Assembly: GCA_016708785.1 (NCBI GenBank)
Contig: JADJFC010000016.1
Location: 1-64,000, forward strand
Length of the DNA: 64,000 nucleotides
DNA from: Bacteroidota bacterium
Lineage (GTDB): Bacteria > Bacteroidota > Bacteroidia > AKYH767-A > 2013-40CM-41-45
Direction: 5' to 3'
In this document: positions 44,106 to 52,281 of the stretch, piece by piece
How the letters are laid out: the number at the start of each line of letters is the position of its first letter
How positions within the stretch are numbered: the stretch's first letter is position 1
Translations under genes and position numbers: made by a program
Notes under the pieces: model-generated
What the model saw: only the letters and a program-made list of their open reading frames with translations
What the model was told of the DNA's origin: nothing
Database searches by the model: none

Positions 44106-44912
44106 TCACAAACTCAAATAAAAAAACACAAACGGCGCAGAGATAAATAATGCATCAAACCGATCAAGAAAACCGCCGTGACCGGGAAGTAATGAGCCGG
44201 AGTCTTTAATTACAAGACTTCTTTTGAACATTGATTCAACAAGATCGCCGAGTACACCGGTGATGAAAATTATAGAAGCAATGACGAGCCATTGCGTTAG
44301 TGTGAATGCAGTACAATATTGTGCAACAGCAAATGCAATTCCAATTGCACAGATGCCGCTGCCGACAAAACCTTCCCAGGTTTTCTTCGGACTGATTCGT
44401 TCGAACATTTTATGTTTTCCCCAAATACGACCTGCAGTATAGCCGCCAATATCATTTGCCCAAAGGATGAAAAAATAACCGAGCAGATTCATTGGTTTGT
44501 ATTCTTCACCGGAGCCATGAAAGGAGATTAGGAAGAACATGAACATTGGAGCAGAGATATAAATGTTTCCAACAATTGTATATGCAATATTCGTAAATGG
44601 TTTTTCAGATTTCGTGTAGAGTTCACGAATGAAAACCAAATATGGAAGAATGAAGATCAATGGAAGCAAATTAATGTTGGGCATGAAAGATCCAAACATC
44701 AATGGAAGGAAAATAATTACACCTGTTGCAATTCCTAGTGCTATGTGTGGTTGGATATTGTCATTCTTTGTAAGCTTATAAAATTCAAAAAGCGACATGC
44801 TCGAAATAAATGTGATCAGGAGAAGAGAGGAAAGTTGGCTATACAGGATAGCGGACAAAACGATTGCTACTCCAATGAATCCCGTAATGAATCTTTGTGT
44901 TAAGTTGCTCAC
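44106..44912 (-). CDS. cdsA: Phosphatidate cytidylyltransferase
   Basis: 268 aa with about eight hydrophobic segments. C-terminal signature: SPKKTWEGFVGSGICAIG, then GDLVESMFKRSLVIKDSGSL and LPGHGGFLDRFDALF. Makes CDP-diacylglycerol from phosphatidate and CTP in the inner membrane. It overlaps DUF2007 by ATGA and is in the order LUD-DUF2007-cdsA common in this phylum. Confidence 0.95.
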   Translation of the reverse strand: MSNLTQRFITGFIGVAIVLSAILYSQLSSLLLITFISSMSLFEFYKLTKNDNIQPHIALGIATGVIIFLPLMFGSFMPNINLLPLIFILPYLVFIRELYTKSEKPFTNIAYTIVGNIYISAPMFMFFLISFHGSGEEYKPMNLLGYFFILWANDIGGYTAGRIWGKHKMFERISPKKTWEGFVGSGICAIGIAFAVAQYCTAFTLTQWLVIASIIFITGVLGDLVESMFKRSLVIKDSGSLLPGHGGFLDRFDALFISAPFVFFYLSL

Positions 44913-45112
44913 AGCTGGTTCTGTTCAATTATTATTTTGGCTAATATAGCATCTTCTTTTTTTGTATACACTTCAATTTCGCCAAGCATCGTATAACTTG
45001 AGTCTCTTTTGTCGAGTTTTACGGCTTCAATGTCCTGATCTTTCAATACTTCAAGTACTATTTCGACACGATGCGGCAGAGCAGATGTATAAACCAGTTC
45101 CCAGTCGTTCAT
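44909..45112 (-). CDS. DUF2007 protein, 67 aa
   Basis: MNDWELVYTSALPHRVEIVL, then VLKDQDIEAVKLDKRDSSYT and EIEVYTKKEDAILAKIIIEQ: the short alpha/beta DUF2007 fold ('putative signal transducing protein'). It overlaps cdsA by 4 bp and follows LUD by 6 bp, so it belongs to one transcript. Confidence 0.85.
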   Translation of the reverse strand: MNDWELVYTSALPHRVEIVLEVLKDQDIEAVKLDKRDSSYTMLGEIEVYTKKEDAILAKIIIEQNQL

Positions 45113-45118
45113 GGGCTG

Positions 45119-45763
45119 TTATTTAGCGTCGTCGATTACGAAAACAAAAATATCGCGGGGGCCGTGAGCGGGAGTGACCAATGTTTTTTCGATATCTGCC
45201 GTACGGCTAGGGCCATTCAGTGAAGCGATCATGGAAGGTAATTGGTCGTTGTATTTTGATTTGATCAATGAAAGTGCATCTTTCAATTCCGGAACCAATT
45301 GAGATGTATAAGCCATAACAACATGAATGGTGGGAACAACGAAAAGTTTTCTTCCGCTGCCTTGCTTACTTGAAATGATGACTGCGCCTAATCGAGCAAC
45401 CAGAGCTTCACAGGAAGTGATAGCAACCATGCCTTCCGGAAATGTCTTGTCTTCTTTTGTATACGGAAATTCGATCTGGTCCATGTAATCGGTGATCTTT
45501 TTTTCCTGACAATAAAATTGCTTCCACTTATTTTCTTGTGCAAGCATGATCACATTTTCCAAAAATTCCATTTCGTTTTCACAAAAAACGAATTGTCCGC
45601 CGACCTTAGTAAAAGCAGTAGCAAATTTCTCTTCGAGACTTACCTCTTCATTCGCATATACATTTTTCTCCCAGTCGATATTTGGAAATCGTGCTGTAGT
45701 TTTATGTATTAACGCTTGTCGAATCTTTTTTAAGATCTTTTCGCGTGAGGTGGCGTCTTGCAT
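45119..45763 (-). CDS. LUD-domain (LutC/YkgG-like) protein
   Basis: 214 aa. REKILKKIRQALIHKTTARF at the start, AITSCEALVARLGAVIISS and VVPTIHVVMAYTSQLVPELK in the middle, and PSMIASLNGPSRTADIEKTL with TPAHGPRDIFVFVIDD at the end: the lactate-utilisation LUD pattern 'GPSrTaDIE-xxxvxGxHGP'. No LutA/LutB partners are near; in this phylum it is a fixed neighbour of ftsH. Confidence 0.85.
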   Translation of the reverse strand: MQDATSREKILKKIRQALIHKTTARFPNIDWEKNVYANEEVSLEEKFATAFTKVGGQFVFCENEMEFLENVIMLAQENKWKQFYCQEKKITDYMDQIEFPYTKEDKTFPEGMVAITSCEALVARLGAVIISSKQGSGRKLFVVPTIHVVMAYTSQLVPELKDALSLIKSKYNDQLPSMIASLNGPSRTADIEKTLVTPAHGPRDIFVFVIDDAK

Positions 45764-45774
45764 TTTTTTTGGTG

Positions 45775-45903
45775 AGTAGTAATTAGTAAGTGGTAATTAG
45801 CACAGTTTACTTTCTGCAACTTATTTTCTTTTGGTTGAAAGTAAGTAGTGAGTATTTGTATGCATTGCAACTTACCACTCACTACTTACGACTCACCAAA
45901 TTA
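45775..45903. repeat. Repeat cluster of GAGTAGTAATTAGTAAG / ACTTACCACTCACTAC type
   Basis: TGAGTAGTAATTAGTAAGTG (45771-45790), GTAAGTAGTGAGTATTTG (45841-45858), then ACTTACCACTCACTACTTAC (45871-45890) running the other way, so the two lines can pair. Similar units occur at 17938, 19403, 36963, 44083 and 55925. Confidence 0.5.
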
Positions 45904-47964
45904 CTCACCACTTACTTTGTCGTCGTGCGGAGTAGTAACAATCGTCGGAATAGTTTCATTCGCGGCTTCAGCAGCAGCGGAACCGCCAAAGTGAGCCATT
46001 TCGCTTTTATCTTCCCATTTTCTTTTTCCGAAAATTGCTTCAAGATCTTCTTTGAATAGAACTTCTTTTTCAAGAAGATGACCTGCAAGTTGATGAAGCT
46101 TTTCTTTGTTTTCAGTAAGAAGTGCTTTTGTACGTTCATAAGCACCTTCGATCAATTTCTTCACTTCGTTGTCGATCAATTCAGCAGTTTTTTCACTGTA
46201 TGGTTTTCCGAACGTATATTCTTGTTGCCCTGAAGAATCATAGAAACTAACGTTACCGATCTTGTCATTTAATCCGTAGATAGTAACCATTGCATAAGCT
46301 TGCTTCGTGATTTTTTCAAGATCACTCAATGCTCCTGTAGATATTTTTCCGAAGACAATTTCTTCAGCAGCTCTACCGCCTAATGCAGCGCAGATTTCAT
46401 CCATGATCTGTTCAGTCGTTGTGATCTGACGTTCTTCAGGAAGATACCATGCAGCACCAAGAGAGTTTCCTCTTGGAACAATCGTAACTTTGATAAGGGG
46501 ATGAGCATATTCCAATAACCAGGAAACAGCAGCATGACCTGATTCGTGATAAGCAATTACTTTTTTCTCGTGCTGAGAAACGATCTTATTTTTCTTCTCA
46601 AGACCACCAATAATTCGATCGACTGCGTCCAAGAAGTCTTGCTTTTCAATTGAAGTTTTATTTTTACGAGCGGCGATCAATGCTGCTTCATTACAAACGT
46701 TAGCAATATCTGCACCTGAAAATCCCGGAGTTTGTCTTGCAAGGAATTCAATGTCTAATGCTTTGTCAATCTTTAGTGGTTTCAAGTGAACATTAAAGAT
46801 CTCTCTTCTTCCATTTAAGTCAGGTAACTCAACATAGATCTGTCTGTCGAAACGACCCGGACGTAACAATGCACGATCAAGAATATCTGCGCGATTCGTT
46901 GCAGCGACGATGATGACACCTGAATTACTTCCGAAGCCATCCATTTCAGTCAATAATTGATTTAATGTACTTTCTCTTTCATCATTTGAAGAGAAGGAAG
47001 GTGATTTACCGCGAGCGCGTCCAATTGCATCAATCTCATCGATGAAGATAATACAAGGCGCTTTTTCTTTAGCCTGACGGAAAAGGTCACGTACACGTGA
47101 TGCACCGACGCCGACAAACATCTCCACGAAATCGGAACCTGATAGAGAGAAGAACGGAACTTGTGCTTCACCGGCCATTGCTTTAGCAAGAAGGGTTTTA
47201 CCTGTTCCGGGAGGGCCAACAAGGAGGGCGCCGCGCGGAATTTTTCCACCGAGAGTAGTATATTTTTTAGGGTTCTTTAAGAAGTCAACGATTTCCATGA
47301 CCTCCAATTTTGCTTCTTCTAATCCGGCAACATCATTGAATGTCACTTTCACCTGAAGGTCTTTATCGAAGAGCTGAGCTTTCGATTTTCCGATGTTAAA
47401 GATCTGGCTACCGCCGCCTCCGCCGCCCATTCGACGCATTAGGAACATCCAGATCACAATCAGAAACACACCCGGAATGATCCAGTTGAGAAGGAACTCA
47501 AGATAACCACCGGTTTCCTGGTTGTATTCTATGCTGACTTTTTCACTTTCAGGAAAATCCTTTTGAACTTCTTCAATTTTCTTTACGAAAAGATCGGTAG
47601 GTCCGGTGTTGATGCGGTAATGTGGGCCATCGTTGACGACTTGTGGAAAGCTTTTGTATCGAAGGTCTTTGTATTTTTCTTTTGCAAGCAAAGAATCTTT
47701 CTTGATGGTAATGTGAGCGACCTTATCAATGATCTCAATTTTTTTCACATCACGCTGTTCAAGCATGTTTTTTTCAAAATCATCGATACTTGTTTGTCTT
47801 TCTTCAGTTCCCCAATGTAAAAGTTGAGTAATGATCAGAACGACTATGATTATACCATAGATCCAATAGAAATTAAAATTAAATCGTGGTCCACCCGGAA
47901 ACTTTTTCCCCTGATTACCTTTCGCAGAATTTGGCTTGTTGTCACTATTTCGTTGTTCGCTCAT
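45901..47964 (-). CDS. ftsH: ATP-dependent zinc metalloprotease FtsH
   Basis: 687 aa. Two membrane helices (residues about 33-50 and 158-176) around a periplasmic domain, a Gly-rich linker (RRMGGGGGGSQIF), AAA module with Walker A GPPGTGKT (250-257), Walker B IIFIDEID (305-312), second region of homology ATNRADILDRALLRPGRFDR, and zinc site HESGH (473-477) with the third ligand Glu/Asp in the later SDLEKITK region. Degrades membrane and regulatory proteins. Intact. Confidence 0.97.
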   Translation of the reverse strand: MSEQRNSDNKPNSAKGNQGKKFPGGPRFNFNFYWIYGIIIVVLIITQLLHWGTEERQTSIDDFEKNMLEQRDVKKIEIIDKVAHITIKKDSLLAKEKYKDLRYKSFPQVVNDGPHYRINTGPTDLFVKKIEEVQKDFPESEKVSIEYNQETGGYLEFLLNWIIPGVFLIVIWMFLMRRMGGGGGGSQIFNIGKSKAQLFDKDLQVKVTFNDVAGLEEAKLEVMEIVDFLKNPKKYTTLGGKIPRGALLVGPPGTGKTLLAKAMAGEAQVPFFSLSGSDFVEMFVGVGASRVRDLFRQAKEKAPCIIFIDEIDAIGRARGKSPSFSSNDERESTLNQLLTEMDGFGSNSGVIIVAATNRADILDRALLRPGRFDRQIYVELPDLNGRREIFNVHLKPLKIDKALDIEFLARQTPGFSGADIANVCNEAALIAARKNKTSIEKQDFLDAVDRIIGGLEKKNKIVSQHEKKVIAYHESGHAAVSWLLEYAHPLIKVTIVPRGNSLGAAWYLPEERQITTTEQIMDEICAALGGRAAEEIVFGKISTGALSDLEKITKQAYAMVTIYGLNDKIGNVSFYDSSGQQEYTFGKPYSEKTAELIDNEVKKLIEGAYERTKALLTENKEKLHQLAGHLLEKEVLFKEDLEAIFGKRKWEDKSEMAHFGGSAAAEAANETIPTIVTTPHDDKVSGE

Positions 47965-48052
47965 TAGAATAAAAAGATTGGCATTAGAATGTCAAGAAGA
48001 GTGCCTCAAATGGCTTTCCCGACAAATAGTCATTGTTTAACAGATTAATATT

Positions 48053-48466
48053 TTAATTGTTGCTTGCGATTTGTTTTATTTCTGCATCGGCCCAAAGTCT
48101 TTCGATGCCATAATAGTCGCGTTTTTCTTTTTGGAAAATATGTACAACTACGTTTAGATAGTCAAGCAAGACCCATTCGGAAGTCCCCATTCCTTCTTTA
48201 TGAAAAGGGTCTTCCAATTTTTTGCTTACGTATTCTTCAACGGATCTGGCAATGGCGTCGGTGTGAGTCTTAGAGTCAGCATGACATACAACAAAGAAAT
48301 CGGCTACAGAGTTTTTCAGACTTCTTAAATCGATTGAAACGATCTCCTTCGCTTTCTTTTCCTGCATTCCGTCAATGATCAAGTCGCGCAGATTTTCAGC
48401 TTCATTGATCTTTCGAATTGTTTTTTTTACTACATTTCGTGCAGGAGACTTTGTCTTTTTAATCAT
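48053..48466 (-). CDS. rsfS: Ribosomal silencing factor RsfS
   Basis: 137 aa. IIDGMQEKKAKEIVSIDLRS, then VADFFVVCHADSKTHTDAIA and EGMGTSEWVLLDYLNVVVHI and FQKEKRDYYGIERLWADAEI, the DUF143 pattern. It binds ribosomal protein L14 and keeps subunits apart when nutrients are low. Upstream of and codirectional with ftsH; divergent from birA. Confidence 0.95.
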   Translation of the reverse strand: MIKKTKSPARNVVKKTIRKINEAENLRDLIIDGMQEKKAKEIVSIDLRSLKNSVADFFVVCHADSKTHTDAIARSVEEYVSKKLEDPFHKEGMGTSEWVLLDYLNVVVHIFQKEKRDYYGIERLWADAEIKQIASNN

Positions 48467-48500
48467 TAAGTGTTATTGGTTATTATTGATATTGGTGACG

Positions 48501-48508
48501 CAAAAATA
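48501..48508 (-). promoter_or_regulatory. TANNTTTG box for rsfS
   Basis: TATTTTTG on the minus strand, 34 nt before the rsfS ATG, in the 90-bp divergent gap with birA. No clear -33 TTTG. Confidence 0.35.
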
Positions 48509-48556
48509 AGGAAAATATTGTAGTCCTTTAAAGATACGTTGCTGATATAGTTTAGT

Positions 48557-49336
48557 GTGAAATTCATGAATAAAGAGTTAACAACCTTATTCACAGGTAG
48601 GCAGGTCATAGAGATCGATTCTGTGGAATCGACTAATTCTTATCTTTCAGAGCTATTGAAAACGCAATTAGTTCCGGAAGGTAGCGTAGTTAGAGCGTTT
48701 TCGCAATTATCCGGCAGGGGTCAGATGGGTGCCAGATGGAGTAGTGAAGATGGTAAAAACCTTCTGGTTAGCTTTGCTTTTTACCCGACTTTTGTGGTTC
48801 CAAGGAATCTTTTTCTCCTCAATAAGACCTATGCCTTAGGTGTTTACGATTATATTAAGTCTATTTTAGGGAATGAAGTCAAAATCAAATGGCCAAATGA
48901 TATTTACTGGAAAAGTAAAAAATTGGGAGGAATACTGGTTGAGAATACGATCACTACTTCTATTATTACCAATAGTATTCTTGGTCTTGGATTAAATGTC
49001 AATCAGCTTGAATTCCCATCGAATTTACCTAATCCTGTTTCCATTGGTCAGATTATTCCCGGCAACCATAATCTAAGTTTAATGCTCAATGGTTTGGCTA
49101 ATAGTATTGAACACCGATATCTTCAGCTTAGACGCGGAGAGAAGCAGACTTTAGATGAGGATTACAAGAAGGCGCTCTTCAGGTGTGAAGAATGGGCATT
49201 TTACGAGGACAAAAAAGGTAAATTTCCCGGCTGTATAAAAGGCGTCGATAATCAGGGTCTCCTCAAAGTAGAGGACGAAGAGGGAGAGATTCGGTTGTAC
49301 GATTTGAAGGAACTGAAGTATCTCGGGTTATCGTAA
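48557..49336 (+). CDS. birA: Biotin--[acetyl-CoA-carboxylase] ligase
   Basis: 259 aa; start GTG 48557 or ATG 48566. Catalytic loop SGRGQMGARWSSEDGKNLL (canonical GRGRxGxxW), then IKWPNDIYWKSKKLGGILVE and ILGLGLNVNQLEFP. No N-terminal HTH, so it is an enzyme only, not a repressor. Attaches biotin to the carboxylase carrier protein. Confidence 0.95.
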   Translation: MKFMNKELTTLFTGRQVIEIDSVESTNSYLSELLKTQLVPEGSVVRAFSQLSGRGQMGARWSSEDGKNLLVSFAFYPTFVVPRNLFLLNKTYALGVYDYIKSILGNEVKIKWPNDIYWKSKKLGGILVENTITTSIITNSILGLGLNVNQLEFPSNLPNPVSIGQIIPGNHNLSLMLNGLANSIEHRYLQLRRGEKQTLDEDYKKALFRCEEWAFYEDKKGKFPGCIKGVDNQGLLKVEDEEGEIRLYDLKELKYLGLS

Positions 49337-49345
49337 TTACGAAGG

Positions 49346-49560
49346 TTAGGCAATCGTCGAAAGTTTCCCAACCAGCAGATTCAAAAAATTCGTCAACGGT
49401 TTTACGGCCATCATTTTCATCATGGGGTTCAGGTCGGCGTCGAAAGCAAGTTGTACGCTACTTTGTCCGGGAGAAGATTCTTTGATAATGCAGTCTAACC
49501 CGATTAGATCTCTTCGGGCGATTTATTTACGCTCGTAACATCACTTTCTATTCTTGTCAT
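49346..49560 (-). pseudogene. SRPBCC protein with internal deletion
   Basis: The start MTRIESDVTSVNKSPEEI is the usual N-terminus of a Bacteroidota SRPBCC (START-like) protein; it meets a stop, and in another frame LDCIIKESSPGQSSVQLAF, then DADLNPMMKMMAVKPLTNFL and NLLVGKLSTIA follow to 49346. About 80 middle codons expected for the fold are missing, so the gene was cut by a deletion near 49510. It begins 14 bp after the end of pyrE, the usual order in the phylum. Confidence 0.65.
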
Positions 49561-49574
49561 TGCTGGTTCGTATT

Positions 49575-50225
49575 TTAAGAAATTATACCGGTCCATTTAT
49601 CCGGTTCTTCTTTCCATTGATTTAAGATTTCGAGGTCTTTTGCTTTGATATAGTTTGATTCCACTGCTTGTTCCAATAATATGGAATAATCGCAAAGAGA
49701 AATCAACGGACATTGTTCATTTTCGAAATTTGTTGCGGCTAATGGAAAGCCATACGTAAATATGGAAATCATGCCTTTAACTTTACATCCTGCTTCTTTG
49801 AGTGCTTCAACTGCTTTTAGTTAACTTTTTCCTGTTGAGATCAGGTCTTCGATTACCACAACAGTTTGTCCTTCTGTAATTTCACCTTCAATCAGATTTT
49901 CGCGGCCATGATCTTTTGCGGAGGCACGTACATAAACGAATGGAAGTCCCATAGCTTCTGCTACTAAAGCACCTTGAGCTATTGCTGCCGTTGCAACGCC
50001 TGCAATTACGTCAGGTCTGCCATATGTTTCTTCAATCGTAGTAACCAAAGCCTGTCGAATGAAAGTTCTCACCTTTGGATAAGAAAGAGCGATTCTATTG
50101 TCGCAATAGATTGGTGATTTCCAACCAGAAGCCCATGTAAACGGTTTGTCAGGTTGAAGTTTTATAGCTTTTATCTGGAGTAAAAACTCGGCGATTTTTT
50201 TCGAAGTGATAACGTTCACAGGCAT
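49575..50225 (-). pseudogene. pyrE: Orotate phosphoribosyltransferase, with in-frame stop
   Basis: Start ATG 50225 (MPVNVITSKKIAEFLLQIKA). FTWASGWKSPIYCDNRIALS, ADVIAGVATAAIAQGALVAE-like region DVIAGVATAAIAQGALVAEA, VYVRASAKDHGRENLIEGEI, and the PRPP loop VVVIEDLISTGKS. A TAA at 49821-49823 follows; the same frame goes on LKAVEALKEAGCKVKGMISI, FTYGFPLAATNFENEQCPLI to 49575. Family members have Ser at that place (STGGSSLKA), so one change TCA to TAA explains it. PyrE makes OMP in pyrimidine synthesis. As the gene is core, a sequence error or a recent mutation is likely. Confidence 0.85.
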
Positions 50226-50229
50226 GGTG

Positions 50230-50259
50230 CAAACGTACGAATTCGCCGACAATGCAAAA
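50230..50259 (-). promoter_or_regulatory. Promoter of pyrE, leaderless type
   Basis: -7 box TACGTTTG (50230-50237) is preceded after 17 bp by TTTTG (50255-50259), a good -33 element. The box is followed by CACC and the ATG. It overlaps the longer open frame (TTG 50252) and decides the start at 50225. Confidence 0.5.
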
Positions 50260-50329
50260 GGGTTTTTAAAGGAAAAAGTTATTCAATATACTTCACATTC
50301 ACTGATTAATAGCGAGATTTGTCAAATCT

Positions 50330-50941
50330 ATGAAGACTACTCACACCGTATTTATTAACGACAGGCCACTGGTCTTTTTTTATATTTATGATGAATCAGT
50401 TCCCGATAAATATTCAGGTTTTGCCATTTTGAACGATGAAAGTTCATCGATTGATGATGCAAAACAACTTTTGGAAAAGGGTAAAGAAAAAGGTGTTGTA
50501 TTCATGAGTGAAGATGTAGAGGAAAGCTGGAAGAGTTTCGTTTCCCGTTACACATTGATTGTAGCGGCAGGAGGATTGGTAAAGAACGATAAAGGAGAAT
50601 GTTTGTTTATTTATCGCTTAGGCAAATGGGATCTTCCCAAAGGCAAAGCCGAATATGATGAATCACCTGAACAAACAGCACTCAGAGAAGTTGAAGAGGA
50701 GTGTGGTATTAAAAATCTAAAGATTGAAAAGGAACTGAATAAAACATTTCATACATATAAAGAAAAAGGAAAATCTATTTTAAAGAAGACGTATTGGTTC
50801 GAAATGAGTATTGAAGGTGAACAACACTTGATTCCGCAAACAGAAGAAGGAATCACAGAAGTAAAATGGATCGCTGAGGATAAAATTAAGGCGGAGGTTT
50901 TGGCAAATACGTATGCTTCGATTCGGGGGATCTTCGAATGA
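50330..50941 (+). CDS. Nudix hydrolase, 203 aa
   Basis: An N-terminal extension of about 85 aa (HTVFINDRPLVFFYIYDES...) precedes a Nudix domain with the box GKAEYDESPEQTALREVEEE followed by CGI (GX5EX7REUXEEXGU). Preceding strands: TLIVAAGGLVKNDKGECLFI, GKWDLPKGK. Hydrolyses a nucleoside diphosphate derivative; substrate unknown. Divergent from pyrE, 78 bp apart. Confidence 0.9.
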   Translation: MKTTHTVFINDRPLVFFYIYDESVPDKYSGFAILNDESSSIDDAKQLLEKGKEKGVVFMSEDVEESWKSFVSRYTLIVAAGGLVKNDKGECLFIYRLGKWDLPKGKAEYDESPEQTALREVEEECGIKNLKIEKELNKTFHTYKEKGKSILKKTYWFEMSIEGEQHLIPQTEEGITEVKWIAEDKIKAEVLANTYASIRGIFE

Positions 50942-51106
50942 GAGTTGAAGTTTACAGGTTTTAGGTTTGCAGGTTCGGGAATACAACCTTCAAACCTAAA
51001 AAATGCAAACGTCAAACTGTGACCGCAACCCTTCAACCGCTAAACCTCCTTTTAAATTTGCCGGAAAGACTTTCTTTCCTAACTTCGTATTCCAACTATA
51101 AAAGAA

Positions 51107-51568
51107 ATGAGTAAACGTATTGCAGTTTTTCCGGGGTCATTTGATCCAATCACCAGAGGACATGAAGAGATCATCAGAAGAGGTTTGCCGTTGTTTGATG
51201 AATTGATAATTGGAATTGGCTATAATACAAATAAGCATTATTTCTTTTCTCAAGACAGAAGAGAACATTTTATTGCCAAGACTTTTGAGAATGAGCCGAA
51301 GATAAAAGTTCATCGGTACTCAGGACTTACAATTGAGTTTTGTAAGCAGATCGGTGCTCAATATATTCTTCGTGGATTGCGTACGTCAGCAGATTTTGAA
51401 TTTGAAAGAGCGATAGCTCAGATGAATCATTCCATGGCTTCGGACATTGAAACCATCTTTATTGTTTCGAATCCGGCCTTGTCGCATATTTCATCGACGA
51501 TTGTGAGAGATATACTGCTGTATCAAGGAGATATTTCGGCATTTGTACCGGCGCCGGTGCTGGGGTAA
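51107..51568 (+). CDS. coaD: Phosphopantetheine adenylyltransferase
   Basis: 153 aa. AVFPGSFDPITRGHEEIIRR contains the HxGH-like nucleotidyltransferase site (T/H: ITRGHEEI); IGIGYNTNKHYFFSQDRREH; AQYILRGLRTSADFEFERAI; ETIFIVSNPALSHISSTIVR carries the SSTxVR motif. It makes dephospho-CoA, the penultimate CoA step. Complete. Confidence 0.95.
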   Translation: MSKRIAVFPGSFDPITRGHEEIIRRGLPLFDELIIGIGYNTNKHYFFSQDRREHFIAKTFENEPKIKVHRYSGLTIEFCKQIGAQYILRGLRTSADFEFERAIAQMNHSMASDIETIFIVSNPALSHISSTIVRDILLYQGDISAFVPAPVLG

Positions 51569-51743
51569 AAATGTCTTAACCTGGATTAAGCTGATTAAGG
51601 GAAAAATGTCTCAACCAGGATTTAGCTGATTTATGGATTTTTTAGATAGTAAGTGAAATACTACATGAATTTTTAACAGAGTAAAAATTCAGCTGTTCCG
51701 GATTTATAATCCGGAACCACCGTGCTAAGGATTTATAATCCTT
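51569..51743. repeat. Tandem duplication and two palindromes between coaD and rsmD
   Basis: AAAATGTCTTAACCTGGATT and AAAATGTCTCAACCAGGATT head a two-copy, about 35-bp direct repeat (from about 51569 and 51604). Then TTCCGGATTTATAATCCGG (51696-51714, palindrome to 51716) and AAGGATTTATAATCCTT (51727-51743) share the core GGATTTATAATCC, 29 bp apart. Confidence 0.7.
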
Positions 51744-52281
51744 GCGAAATTGAAGAATAAATAGAAAATGCACAATTCCCATACTTCCTCACTTCACTTA
51801 CTTTAACATGACTTTGCAGAACTCGTTTCGCTTGATGTTCAACAATGAGAATTCCGTTTTCTGAAAGCATGTTTTTTTGAAGAATAAGATCAGGAATTGT
51901 GTCAGTTTCACTCAGGTCAAATGGCGCATCAGCAAAGATCACATCGAATTTTGTGTCGCACGCCTTAAGGAATTTAAAAACATCAGATTTTATTACGGAT
52001 AAATTCTTTACTTCAAATTTACTGGCAGTCTCTTTGATGAATGTGCAGCATTTGAAATTGATGTCAACACTTGTAACATGTTTTGCGCCACGGGAAATAA
52101 ATTCCATGCTTACGCCACCAATACCTGCAAAAAGGTCCAGCACTTTTACTTCTTCGAAATCAATTCTATTGTTTAGAATATTGAATAATGCTGATTTCGC
52201 ATAGTCAGTTGTAGGTCGAACCGGCAATGAAGAAGGCGCATTGATAAGTCTTCCGCTGAATTTTCCACCAATTATTCGCAC
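51733..52281 (-). CDS. rsmD: 16S rRNA guanine-N2-methyltransferase RsmD-like
   Basis: 182 aa. MRIIGGKFSGRLINAPSSLP and VRPTTDYAKSALFNILNNRI are the RsmD start; SAM motif VLDLFAGIGGVSMEFISRGA; VTSVDINFKC; motif IV reads IFADAPFDL where the family has DPPY/F. The rest (ILIVEHQAKRVL) is usual. Methylates G966 of 16S rRNA. The Pro to Ala change in the catalytic motif is odd. The 3' end of its frame overlaps the AAGGATTTATAATCCTT palindrome. Confidence 0.85.
   Translation of the reverse strand: MRIIGGKFSGRLINAPSSLPVRPTTDYAKSALFNILNNRIDFEEVKVLDLFAGIGGVSMEFISRGAKHVTSVDINFKCCTFIKETASKFEVKNLSVIKSDVFKFLKACDTKFDVIFADAPFDLSETDTIPDLILQKNMLSENGILIVEHQAKRVLQSHVKVSEVRKYGNCAFSIYSSISQGL

Noticed and set aside
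46962..47249. 95-codon frame within ftsH in another phase, and similar shadows in folC, DUF2157 and istA
   Set aside because: All lie inside conserved genes in the wrong frame and show no domain.
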